Positions 8,093 through 16,202 of a stretch of DNA of 64,000 bases are shown here, piece by piece. The notes under the pieces were generated by a model. It saw only the letters and a program-made list of their open reading frames with translations. It was not told where the DNA came from and searched no databases. The DNA lies in the NCBI GenBank assembly GCA_035345875.1, contig DAORDH010000007.1, forward strand, positions 98,659 through 162,658, read 5' to 3'. The position numbers and the translations under genes are program-made. This stretch comes from UBA2033 sp035345875. Lineage in GTDB: Bacteria > Spirochaetota > Leptospiria > Leptospirales > Leptospiraceae. Every line of letters begins with the position of its first letter. Within the stretch, counting starts at the first letter, position 1.

Positions 8093-8677
8093 TCAATAGA
8101 TAGAAACAGGTTTTTCCATTTCCCATGCTGAAAAATTGGAATAGGTTTCGTAGGAAAATTTTGAAACGTACGACAATTCCTGTCCAGTAAGAATGCGATA
8201 GGCTCTTTCTCCAATGTACAATAACGATTCAAAACTTTGCGATCCAAGTAAGGAAGGATTTGCCAAAACTTTTTGAAAATGCTCTTTACCTGAAGCGATA
8301 GCAAAACAACGCATATATAAAAATAAATCTCCGGAGAACGGTTTATCTTTCGAATAGGAAAATTCACCCAAGTGCATGGCAAATTTTTTTCCATCTAATA
8401 AAAATAGTTTTTCCGCTAGGATTTCTTCAAATTGAAAAATGTCTGCAACAGTGAAACGAGTTAATGCATTAATGCAAGGAAGAATTTGCAACTTTGACTC
8501 GGACTGTTTCCAATCAAGTAAAGAAATAATTTTCCAAAAATCATCTTCAGTAAAATCTGATTTATTTTCAGAAGACTCTTCCAGAAACGTAACCAATACC
8601 TTAGTACCAGAATTCACATGAGGAGTTTCCGACAACCGAACCTGTCCTTTTTCAAAAATACCATTAACTGTTAGCAT
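8093..8677 (-). CDS. Hypothetical protein with antitoxin-like N-terminus
   Basis: Protein of 194 aa. The first 35 residues (MLTVNGIFEKGQVRLSETPH) resemble the short beta-stranded DNA-binding N-termini of AbrB/VapB-type antitoxins, which usually read 'G.yenG.i.l.e'. The remaining 150 residues (FAMHLGEFSYSKDK, SLLYIGERAYRILTGQ) match no family I know. It ends 10 bp before the GIY-YIG-like gene and may be co-transcribed with it, so an antitoxin or immunity role is possible but unproven. Confidence 0.55.
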   Translation of the reverse strand: MLTVNGIFEKGQVRLSETPHVNSGTKVLVTFLEESSENKSDFTEDDFWKIISLLDWKQSESKLQILPCINALTRFTVADIFQFEEILAEKLFLLDGKKFAMHLGEFSYSKDKPFSGDLFLYMRCFAIASGKEHFQKVLANPSLLGSQSFESLLYIGERAYRILTGQELSYVSKFSYETYSNFSAWEMEKPVSIY

Positions 8678-9008
8678 AGTCTACAATATACCTACCTACA
8701 GATTCTTGAAAACTCTTTTTTATTTGGGAAAAACATCTTGCTTGGCTGTATCCAATTCATCATAAAATTTTTTTAACATGGCAAGCGTTATTATTTGTTT
8801 TTTTAAAAACTTTGTTTGGATTTGAAAAATTGCAAGTTTTGATAATAATCCTTTACGACTTTGTCAAGTCGACAGACTCTTTATCGAATTTACTTAGTTT
8901 CTCTTCCCAGAGAGGGATTTTTTTATCTTACTTTTTATTTGATAGAATTGAAAATGAAACTCTTTTAGTGTTTCTTGGCTTCTTTCTTTTTAAGGTTTGC
9001 TTTGTTTA
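8678..9008. other. Intergenic region without recognised gene
   Basis: 331 AT-rich bases between the 194-aa gene and the 216-aa gene. The longest frame (plus strand, hydrophobic) has no RBS and poor codon pattern. A promoter for the minus-strand pair downstream is likely here but no clear box pair stands out. Confidence 0.5.
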
Positions 9009-9659
9009 CTAATCATTAAATCCTAAAAATTCCTTCCCATTCCAACAAATAGCAAATGCAGAAAGGGGAGCCTCTAGAACAACATGTCTATAATTTCCCA
9101 TCGATTCATAATCAAAAACATGAAGATGTAAAATTTTTATGGGTTGAATTCCAGCTTGGTTTAACTTTTTTAATTTTTGAATATTGACTGGAATTTTCTG
9201 TCGATGTCCTGATGACTCTGGCAAATCAAAAAACTCACGTGTATCTCCCTTGAAGTTTTTTATGATTGCTTCCCTAATTTCTTTTGTTTCTTTTTTTCTC
9301 TCATCCTTTAGTGATTCTAAATCTTTCGCTATTTTTTTTACTTCACTCACTTTCCTAGGGAAATTATAATCTGGATCTATATATTTATTCAAATAAAAAC
9401 CTACTGCTAGGAGTAAATTGCTGTAAGCCACTAGAGGCTTATCCAATGCATCCCATTCTTCATCTTCAATTGGTTTGTCATTTGATGTGTGTATGGAAAA
9501 TCCTTGTATGTAATGGCTTAGTGCAAAGTCTTTCATTTCCTCTTTTTCGAATTTCGTTTGTATTTCTTTTCGTTTTTCTTCAAAACTTGTTGCTTCCCAT
9601 TCTTTCGATAAGGGATCAAATAAGGATTTTAAGGTTGTTAGGTATTTTTGGTTTTTCAT
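9009..9659 (-). CDS. Unknown 216-aa protein, copy 1
   Basis: No family recognised. Charged, helical N-terminal half (KEWEATSFEEKRKEIQTKFEKEE), a middle FPRKVSEVKKIAKDLESLKDERKKE predicted as coiled coil, and a beta-rich C-terminus (IKILHLHVFDYESMG, SAFAICWNGKEFLGFND). No membrane segment. Identical in sequence to the protein at 11128-11772 except for the last residues. In both copies it follows a PLD gene by about 35 bp, so it is probably a partner of the PLD protein. Here the PLD gene is dead, leaving this copy as an orphan. Confidence 0.75.
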   Translation of the reverse strand: MKNQKYLTTLKSLFDPLSKEWEATSFEEKRKEIQTKFEKEEMKDFALSHYIQGFSIHTSNDKPIEDEEWDALDKPLVAYSNLLLAVGFYLNKYIDPDYNFPRKVSEVKKIAKDLESLKDERKKETKEIREAIIKNFKGDTREFFDLPESSGHRQKIPVNIQKLKKLNQAGIQPIKILHLHVFDYESMGNYRHVVLEAPLSAFAICWNGKEFLGFND

Positions 9660-9726
9660 TGTGGTTGCCTTTGTTTGTATTTGTATTACTGTATTATGAT
9701 AAATCCATCCTTATCCTCTGCGAATG
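9025..9726. repeat. 702-bp exact direct repeat, copy A
   Basis: Matches 11138-11839 at a constant offset of 2113 bases with no difference seen by eye. It spans nearly all of the 216-aa gene, its leader and the last codons of the upstream PLD gene. Identity stops abruptly on both sides; on the PLD side it continues as a clearly diverged homologous sequence. This points to gene conversion or very recent duplication. Confidence 0.9.
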
Positions 9727-10282
9727 TGTTCCCGGCACGTCTACTTTGTATTTGCCGTTGCCGAGAAATTCGAACCAGTGGTAGAGGATTTGCACGTTCT
9801 TGGTTACTTCCCAAGCTCTAGGCGTTGGAGAATTCGCACAATTAGCCGCTATCCATTGTCATCTTACTTTTTTCTTTTCTTTTATGGAAAGAGAAAAGAA
9901 AAAAGTAAGCAAAAAAGAAAAGAAAACCCGCCACAGCGACTCATTGTTTTAACACGCTGTAGGACTCCGGTTAATACTTTTTCGTGATTGATAGCGGTAA
10001 ATATGTCTTATCCGCATCTAGATAAAGCTTCAAGTGTAGCCTCGGATTTCTAAATAATGAAATCTTTTTTTCTTTGCAAAGCTCATAAATTTCTAAATCA
10101 CTCGCTCTTTCAAGTAAATCCTTTACCTCCCATCTCACCACAATGTAGCGGCAATTCTTTGTTAGGCTCAATATTTCTTTTAACGCATTAATCTTTATGT
10201 ATGGAACAAAAATCGCTAGCGATTTTGATTCGCTTACGAAGTTTAAGACTGCTTCTTTTAAATCACGCCCGTTGCGGTTCAT
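9694..10282 (-). pseudogene. Decayed PLD-family gene
   Basis: N-terminal 90 codons (MNRNGRDLKEAVLNFVSE ... RLHLKLYLDADK) are homologous to the intact PLD gene at 12754, with the HLK catalytic piece retained. The C-terminal 50 codons (WIAANCANSPTPRAW ... VDVPGTHSQ) are found at 9858-9694. The central ~170 codons are missing. The space (about 9859-10000) is filled by unrelated DNA with an 18-bp inverted repeat. Not functional as a full enzyme. Confidence 0.85.
9863..9909. mobile_element. 18-bp inverted repeat inside dead PLD gene (MITE-like?)
   Basis: Arms cttacttttttcttttct (9863-9880) and its exact reverse complement (9892-9909). The element starts 5 bases after PLD homology stops and is followed by a GC-richer stretch (cccgccacagcgactc) up to about 10000. 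It may be a small non-autonomous element that replaced the middle of the gene, or a repeat scar. No transposase and no clear target duplication. Confidence 0.45.
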
Positions 10283-10286
10283 GTGG

Positions 10287-10670
10287 TTAGTCTTTTTTAT
10301 TTTTCTTAAAGAAACTTAAAAGACCTTTATCAAAAGAAAAGATATCACTGCTTTTTGACTTTGCATGAGAATATACAATACAGTCTGCATAATCTAGATT
10401 AGAAGTTGCATAAGCATTCAATGCATTTATTGTAATATCTGATTCATTGAGAATTACATTCTGATAGGAAATAAATTCAATCAGTCTTGCTCTAATTTCT
10501 TCTCTGGAAACTGAATAAACTTTCTGTAAAACATAGACCACCTCTGCAATGATTTCGTCTGGAATAAATATCTCTTCCTTTGAATCAAATACTTTTTCGG
10601 CCTCAGCAAATTGTTCTGAATTATCCTTTAGAAAAAACCGTAGGATAGTATTGGCATCAGCGATTCTCAT
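10287..10670 (-). CDS. vapC: PIN-domain toxin (VapC family)
   Basis: Protein of 127 aa with the PIN fold acidic residues: Asp5 (ADANTILRFFLKDN), Glu42 region (IAEVVYVL), LDYADCIVYSHAK and a final SFDKGL. Such proteins are Mg-dependent ribonucleases, usually cutting tRNA or rRNA. It overlaps the antitoxin gene by 14 bp, the usual translationally coupled toxin-antitoxin arrangement. The pair sits between the two PLD/216-aa units and probably arrived as a module. Confidence 0.88.
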   Translation of the reverse strand: MRIADANTILRFFLKDNSEQFAEAEKVFDSKEEIFIPDEIIAEVVYVLQKVYSVSREEIRARLIEFISYQNVILNESDITINALNAYATSNLDYADCIVYSHAKSKSSDIFSFDKGLLSFFKKNKKD

Positions 10671-10884
10671 GTTTTTCTGCGAATGCCTCCGCTAAAGCTC
10701 CTTTTTCCTTTGATTGTAATTTACTGTTTTTATACTTCTCAAGAGAACCACCAACCGATTTTGTCTTTGGGGAATTTTTGTCTGGCGATAATGAATATTT
10801 ACTCACTAGAAAATCTATGAAGTCAATCACCTCTTTTTGTAATTCAGGTGTTAGTGATTTAATTCTCTCTTCTATTAGTTGCAT
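10657..10884 (-). CDS. vapB: VapB-like antitoxin (DUF2281 type)
   Basis: Protein of 75 aa. N-terminal helix ERIKSLTPELQKEVIDFIDFLVSKY is typical of DUF2281 antitoxins; the charged C-terminus (KEKGALAEAFAEKHENR) would wrap the toxin. It precedes and overlaps the PIN-toxin gene. It probably represses its own promoter in the 240 bases upstream. Confidence 0.8.
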   Translation of the reverse strand: MQLIEERIKSLTPELQKEVIDFIDFLVSKYSLSPDKNSPKTKSVGGSLEKYKNSKLQSKEKGALAEAFAEKHENR

Positions 10885-11066
10885 AATTCCCTCGTTTTGA
10901 ATCTACAATCCATTAACATTCTTATTAAAAATAAGATTCACTCATTCAACATATTAGCAAGCAAAAAATCTATCTTTATATAGTTCCTAGGATGTCGTCA
11001 ACTTAAGAACTAAGTGTGATGCGATTAGTAGGAGAACAGGCATGGATTCGATAAACTCACCACAAG

Positions 11067-11103
11067 TCCCTGCCTGTTTCTAGGACAAGTAGGGATTGCT
11101 ATC
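11067..11103. repeat. Hairpin repeat, copy B
   Basis: Second copy of the 37-base hairpin at 7289-7325, with one substitution. It lies 24 bases past the stop of the 214-aa gene and could serve as its terminator. Confidence 0.6.
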
Positions 11104-11127
11104 ATAAAACTAAATCATTCATAATAA

Positions 11128-11772
11128 TCATTCACTCAAAAATTCCTTCCCATTCCAACAAATAGCAAATGCAGAAAGGGGAGCCTCTAGAACAACATGT
11201 CTATAATTTCCCATCGATTCATAATCAAAAACATGAAGATGTAAAATTTTTATGGGTTGAATTCCAGCTTGGTTTAACTTTTTTAATTTTTGAATATTGA
11301 CTGGAATTTTCTGTCGATGTCCTGATGACTCTGGCAAATCAAAAAACTCACGTGTATCTCCCTTGAAGTTTTTTATGATTGCTTCCCTAATTTCTTTTGT
11401 TTCTTTTTTTCTCTCATCCTTTAGTGATTCTAAATCTTTCGCTATTTTTTTTACTTCACTCACTTTCCTAGGGAAATTATAATCTGGATCTATATATTTA
11501 TTCAAATAAAAACCTACTGCTAGGAGTAAATTGCTGTAAGCCACTAGAGGCTTATCCAATGCATCCCATTCTTCATCTTCAATTGGTTTGTCATTTGATG
11601 TGTGTATGGAAAATCCTTGTATGTAATGGCTTAGTGCAAAGTCTTTCATTTCCTCTTTTTCGAATTTCGTTTGTATTTCTTTTCGTTTTTCTTCAAAACT
11701 TGTTGCTTCCCATTCTTTCGATAAGGGATCAAATAAGGATTTTAAGGTTGTTAGGTATTTTTGGTTTTTCAT
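11128..11772 (-). CDS. Unknown 214-aa protein, copy 2
   Basis: Same protein as at 9009-9659, identical through residue 212 (WNGKEFL) and then ending SE instead of GFND. The change reflects the edge of the 702-bp repeat. It is the last gene of the DUF262-kinase-helicase-GHL-PLD operon, starting 34 bp after the PLD gene. The linkage to PLD in every copy suggests a joint function, perhaps an inhibitor, adaptor or specificity partner. No known domain. Confidence 0.75.
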   Translation of the reverse strand: MKNQKYLTTLKSLFDPLSKEWEATSFEEKRKEIQTKFEKEEMKDFALSHYIQGFSIHTSNDKPIEDEEWDALDKPLVAYSNLLLAVGFYLNKYIDPDYNFPRKVSEVKKIAKDLESLKDERKKETKEIREAIIKNFKGDTREFFDLPESSGHRQKIPVNIQKLKKLNQAGIQPIKILHLHVFDYESMGNYRHVVLEAPLSAFAICWNGKEFLSE

Positions 11773-11839
11773 TGTGGTTGCCTTTGTTTGTATTTGTATT
11801 ACTGTATTATGATAAATCCATCCTTATCCTCTGCGAATG
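11138..11839. repeat. 702-bp exact direct repeat, copy B
   Basis: Counterpart of 9025-9726. Covers the 214-aa gene and the last 11 codons of the intact PLD gene. The sequence between the two copies holds the dead PLD gene and the VapBC pair, so recombination between copies would delete about 2.1 kb. Confidence 0.9.
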
Positions 11840-12754
11840 AGTCCCCGGCACGTCTACTCTAAATTTACCATTACTTAATTCTGAAAGCCAATGGTAGAGA
11901 ATTTGAACGTTTTTTGTTACTTCCCATGCTCTCGGTGTTGGAGAATTCGCACAATTAGCCGCTAGCCATTGACGGACTCTTCCGAAAAATAATTCACCAC
12001 CTGAGCTTCGTATTTCATCAATAAAAGCTTTTACAAATGGATGGGAAAAAAACTTATTCTTGAGTTCATTTATAAAATCATATTCAGCAAGTCCTGCTGG
12101 GATTTCATACAAACTTAAATCATGAATCAAACATTCATACTCTTCTTTCGTAGGAGCATCTTTCCATTGATAAAATTTTCTTAGTTTTTCAATGCTTTCT
12201 GTCATTGGAAGAGAAGATAATAAAAAGTCTTTGTTTTCTGTCTTATTTTTAAACTCAAAATCTATTCCCTCTTCATTTATAGGAAGCTTTGCCAATTGTT
12301 CTTTTATTTCTTCTATAATCTCATCACTGAGTAAAAGACTTTTATCAACAATTGTCTGTAAATATAGTCGATCCTCAAAATCTAATTTATCTATTTTGGT
12401 TCCAAGCTCATAATTATAATTATCATTTTTCCCATCATTCATTGCTCTTGCTGAAATATTAGCTGTAGTTAATAATGCGTTATCCTCTCCCAAATATAAC
12501 TTTAAATGAAGTCTAGAATTTCTATAGAGAGGAATGTTTCGTTCCTTACATACGTAATAGATTTCTAAATCACTTGCTCGTTCTAATATATCTTTGGGTT
12601 CCCACCGAACTACAACATAGCGGCAATTCTTTGTTTGCCCCAATATCTCTCTAAGCTCTTTTTCCTTTATATACGGAACATAGATCGCAACTGAATCTGT
12701 AGTTTTTACATATTCCAAGATTTGCTTTTTTAGATCAATGCCGTTGAAATACAT
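11807..12754 (-). CDS. PLD-family (phospholipase D-like) protein, candidate nuclease
   Basis: Protein of 315 aa. One HKD-like motif: RLHLKLYLGEDNALLTTANIS, with His83, Lys85 and Asn99. Bacterial PLD-family proteins with a single motif act as dimers, and several defence systems use them as nucleases. Upstream beta-alpha units (VAIYVPYIKEKEL, CRYVVVRWEPKDILERA) fit the PLD fold. A C-terminal region (LAANCANSPTPRAWEVTKNVQ, HWLSELSNGKFRVDVPG) is unidentified. No signal peptide, so cytoplasmic. It begins 5 bp after the GHL ATPase gene, without its own RBS, and is probably coupled to it. Confidence 0.8.
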   Translation of the reverse strand: MYFNGIDLKKQILEYVKTTDSVAIYVPYIKEKELREILGQTKNCRYVVVRWEPKDILERASDLEIYYVCKERNIPLYRNSRLHLKLYLGEDNALLTTANISARAMNDGKNDNYNYELGTKIDKLDFEDRLYLQTIVDKSLLLSDEIIEEIKEQLAKLPINEEGIDFEFKNKTENKDFLLSSLPMTESIEKLRKFYQWKDAPTKEEYECLIHDLSLYEIPAGLAEYDFINELKNKFFSHPFVKAFIDEIRSSGGELFFGRVRQWLAANCANSPTPRAWEVTKNVQILYHWLSELSNGKFRVDVPGTHSQRIRMDLS

Positions 12755-12759
12755 AAATG

Positions 12760-14568
12760 TTATTCTTTTGTCATAAAGCGTTTAGCCATTCTTCCCCAAT
12801 CATTTCTAACTTCTTGGGCTTTGTCTTTGATGTTCCCATCCGGCAATGTATCCTCGTAACGCGCCCACGCTTCTAGTAACAATTTTAATCCATCCCTTGC
12901 ACGAGATAAACGATCAACTAAATCTTCGCGTGACACATTTGTAGTATCTTCATTTAATATTTCCATTAAATTATCATAAGCAGGATGCTCAGTATTGAGA
13001 GTAATAATGATTGTTCCCGCTTTAGGTCTAACCGTAAAAAATGCGGGAGTTTGAATATCCGCATGTGCAAAAACATATTTTAACCCATAATCTGTTGCTG
13101 TTTTAGAAATTTCCTTTGCTTCTTCTTTATCTAGTCCCTGATCAACTAATACTTTTTCTATTTCTGCAATCCTTTCCTTTACAGGTAATTTTTCAAAATC
13201 ATCATTCTTAGAAGAATAACCCTCTTCAATAAGTTCGCGTGTTACTTTTGTTGCAATAACTTCAGGTGAATCTTCCGTCTGACGCTCTCCCCGCGTAGAA
13301 TGAGCACCTGCATTTTGTGCCTTGATATGAGCTCTCATTGCATGTAGGTTTTTTTTAATTCTATTTCCCAAATCAAGAATAGGTGCAATGGGATCTTCTT
13401 CTGCTTCTAATTGTTCTTGATATTCAATAATTGATTGCTTACCTTTTGCAATCTCATCATAATCGATCTCAGCAAGATGAGAAAAATTTGTTGCATATTG
13501 TTTATTATTAGTTAATCCGAATAGTTCGTCTAGTTCTGATGGGAATTCTAATTCTATCCCCCACCACCTTTCCATTGGATCATACTGAATTGTCCAAGAT
13601 TTATCTAGTTCAATCTCTCTATGTGCTCTTACAATAGATACTCCAATGTTCCGAGCCGCATGCTTCCCATGTTCACGACTACCCGCCCCTTCTCCTTTTC
13701 TTGCTTCTTTCTTTGCGACGCTAAATCGAATTGTAACAGGATATTTTTTGCCTCTATAATTTACAGGTAGCTTTAATTCCTTATCTCCATAATCTTCAAA
13801 CATTGGAGTTTTATCAAAAGGAGCAGGACAAGATGTTTTTTCCATTAAATACATTGGATCATTTGGCAAAGCATATCGATCAATCCTTATATTTATCAAA
13901 TCATGTAGATTAAACGCTACCATTCTAATAGAGCATTTTTTTTTATCTAAAAATTTTCGATATAACCTACCAATTAAGAATTCTGAGTTATTTATAATTG
14001 CATCTGCTTTTCTCCAAAGAATTCGATCTAAATTTGACCAAACAACTAACGTTCCAGATTTACCAAACTCTTTTCCTATTCTAGAATATATTTTAGGAAT
14101 TTTATGTTTTTTAGGTTTTGGTATTTCTATTAACTGTTTATTCTTAATTTGATGTATATCTAAAAAAGTATACAAGGCATTATCAACACCATCCTGCCAG
14201 GACCAAACTTCTACTAAAGTGCATTGCGAAATGGAAGAAGCTGGTAATCCCATTCCAAACTTTCCTATACCTTGCTGATTCTTTGCATCTAAATGTGTTC
14301 CATTTCCAAATTGTAAGGATAATCGTAAAACATCTTCGTTCATTCCATGCCCATCATCTAAAATAGCGATTTGGCTAATGCGTGTTATCCGGTTATTACG
14401 GGCGCCATCAATTTCTTCTTCTCCACATAAGAGTTGAACATTCTTTGCTCCTGCCTGTAAAGAATTATCTATTAGTTCGGCAATTGCATACGCTGTATTT
14501 TTGTAACCGTTATCTCTCATCGCTTGAATCGCTAAATGAGGAGGAACTATATCATGTCTATCTGCCAT
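12760..14568 (-). CDS. GHL/MORC-like ATPase
   Basis: Protein of 602 aa with an N-terminal GHKL ATPase domain: N-box ELIDNS (31-36), G1 DDGHGM (71-76) and G2 GIGKFGMGL (100-108). The pattern, with the motif close to the N-terminus and a following transducer-like region, is that of GHL proteins (MutL, Hsp90, MORC), not of histidine kinases; no H box is present. Bacterial MORC-like ATPases are known next to restriction and helicase genes. The C-terminal 200 residues are helical and charged. Strong RBS (aggag) before the ATG. Fourth gene of the operon, probably an ATP-driven clamp on DNA. Confidence 0.85.
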   Translation of the reverse strand: MADRHDIVPPHLAIQAMRDNGYKNTAYAIAELIDNSLQAGAKNVQLLCGEEEIDGARNNRITRISQIAILDDGHGMNEDVLRLSLQFGNGTHLDAKNQQGIGKFGMGLPASSISQCTLVEVWSWQDGVDNALYTFLDIHQIKNKQLIEIPKPKKHKIPKIYSRIGKEFGKSGTLVVWSNLDRILWRKADAIINNSEFLIGRLYRKFLDKKKCSIRMVAFNLHDLINIRIDRYALPNDPMYLMEKTSCPAPFDKTPMFEDYGDKELKLPVNYRGKKYPVTIRFSVAKKEARKGEGAGSREHGKHAARNIGVSIVRAHREIELDKSWTIQYDPMERWWGIELEFPSELDELFGLTNNKQYATNFSHLAEIDYDEIAKGKQSIIEYQEQLEAEEDPIAPILDLGNRIKKNLHAMRAHIKAQNAGAHSTRGERQTEDSPEVIATKVTRELIEEGYSSKNDDFEKLPVKERIAEIEKVLVDQGLDKEEAKEISKTATDYGLKYVFAHADIQTPAFFTVRPKAGTIIITLNTEHPAYDNLMEILNEDTTNVSREDLVDRLSRARDGLKLLLEAWARYEDTLPDGNIKDKAQEVRNDWGRMAKRFMTKE

Positions 14569-14600
14569 ACCTTTCTCCTAATTGTTTACAATAATATATA

Positions 14601-16202
14601 TTAAAAAACATCTTCCCAATTCATAAAGGCTTCTGCCATACTTCTAAAACCTGGAAGCTTTGTATCTACGACTGTGACAATCAGTGCATTATCATTCCCT
14701 CCGGCTTTACTACCCCGAATTGCTCTACCTACCATCTGTGAATATAACACAAGAGATTTAGTCGGTCGTGCTATCATAGCACAACTAGTTTTTGGAGCAT
14801 CAAAGCCAGTAGTAAAAACCCCATAATTACACAAAACAATTGAAGCTTCCTTATCTGATTTATATTCTTGGATTGCTTTATAACGTTCACTATCAGGCGT
14901 AGCTCCTGTGACTGAATAAGACTCAATACCGATTGCTCGTAACATAAAAGCTATTAAGGCTGAGTGACTAACGGATGCAGCAAAGAAAATAATTCTTTTA
15001 TGATAAAGGATTAATGATTTTAAACGAGATAAAATTGCAGTATTACGAAGTTCATCTTGACCTAAACGAATTAAAATTTCTTCATTTAAATCTAACTCTC
15101 TTTCTATCTTTGCAATATCCTCTTGTGTAATAGTATATCCACCTTTATGAGTTAACGGTTCAAATGTTACTTTCGCTAAATAACCATTATCCGTTAAATA
15201 ATCTATAGGATTTGAATATCCTTCGATAGATAAGGTAATTTTATTTCTGTGAAAAAAATTGGCGAGTTTCTCATCCTCATCAATATTTAAATAACTCCGA
15301 CCAGGAGTTGCCGTTAATCCTATAATCGAAACGTTTTCTTTTCGACTTAATATTTGTAAAATTGTATTATAAGATTCTGCAATGGCTTGGTGTGCTTCAT
15401 CCATAACGATTAAAGATATCTTATCAGATAAATCATTAACGAATTGAATACTACCATTGCGAATTGTATTGTATAATTTTGATAATCCTGCTACAACTAA
15501 TCCTTCTGATATTCCATCTTGCCACTGAATATTAGAATAATATCTTTGTATATTGATGTTTCTATTTCCGAGATATCCCCACGCTTTTTTAAATTCACTG
15601 ACTGCCTGCTCGCATAATTCTTCACTATATGCAAGCCATATAACCAATGCTCCTTCGTTTTTTCGCAAATAGTCTGCAATATAGTTCATAGTCGTTCTAG
15701 TTTTTCCAGAACCGGTCGGCATATGTAATATAATTCGCTTTGCGTTTGTCGTTAGTCGCTCTTCCATTTGTTGTATAGCTTTTCTTTGATGTGGAAACAA
15801 TGGATAGGGAGGCTCCGCTTCCTCGAAAGCCTTTAAAATTTTTTTTATTTCTACTTCCGGAACAGAAATTTCAAAGAAATCAAATAATATTCTTTCTCTG
15901 TCTGACCCTCTTTCAAATTTAATTTTATTTATAACTTCATATTTATTACCATTTGATTTCAATCCCAGTTTGATAAACAAATCTTGAATTTCTTCTTCTC
16001 TAAGTAGTTCTATGATTTTTTTTCTAGTATCATCTTTTAATAAAAGTCCCTCCCAATGAAATAACTCAACTACAAGTTTTTTCAACTGAGAAGGAGTTGC
16101 CTTTTCTGGCATGACTTTCTGCAAGAGGCTAACAGGCGTATACCCGATAATTTCTTGTATTGTTAAATCATCCGCTCGTGAGAATAGTTTGGATAGGTTC
16201 AT
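14601..16202 (-). CDS. SF2 DEAH-type helicase
   Basis: Protein of 533 aa. N-terminal ~130 residues are helical and unassigned. Q-like motif PLFPHQRKAI, motif I MPTGSGKT (161-168), motif II MDEAH (267-271), motif III GLTATPG, motif V TTGFDAP and motif VI QMVGRAIRG. This is a complete SF2 translocase core related to UvrB/Res type restriction helicases. No fused nuclease. It overlaps the kinase gene by 4 bp. Likely moves along or unwinds target DNA for the PLD protein; substrate is not shown by sequence. Confidence 0.92.
   Translation of the reverse strand: MNLSKLFSRADDLTIQEIIGYTPVSLLQKVMPEKATPSQLKKLVVELFHWEGLLLKDDTRKKIIELLREEEIQDLFIKLGLKSNGNKYEVINKIKFERGSDRERILFDFFEISVPEVEIKKILKAFEEAEPPYPLFPHQRKAIQQMEERLTTNAKRIILHMPTGSGKTRTTMNYIADYLRKNEGALVIWLAYSEELCEQAVSEFKKAWGYLGNRNINIQRYYSNIQWQDGISEGLVVAGLSKLYNTIRNGSIQFVNDLSDKISLIVMDEAHQAIAESYNTILQILSRKENVSIIGLTATPGRSYLNIDEDEKLANFFHRNKITLSIEGYSNPIDYLTDNGYLAKVTFEPLTHKGGYTITQEDIAKIERELDLNEEILIRLGQDELRNTAILSRLKSLILYHKRIIFFAASVSHSALIAFMLRAIGIESYSVTGATPDSERYKAIQEYKSDKEASIVLCNYGVFTTGFDAPKTSCAMIARPTKSLVLYSQMVGRAIRGSKAGGNDNALIVTVVDTKLPGFRSMAEAFMNWEDVF

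Noticed and set aside
8812..9008. Hydrophobic plus-strand frame as a membrane protein
   Set aside because: No RBS, T-rich composition explains the hydrophobic residues, and it points against all neighbours.
11807..16202. DISARM suggested by helicase plus PLD protein
   Set aside because: No DUF1998 (DrmB) protein and no DNA methylase; the GHL ATPase, DUF262 and kinase genes are not DISARM parts.
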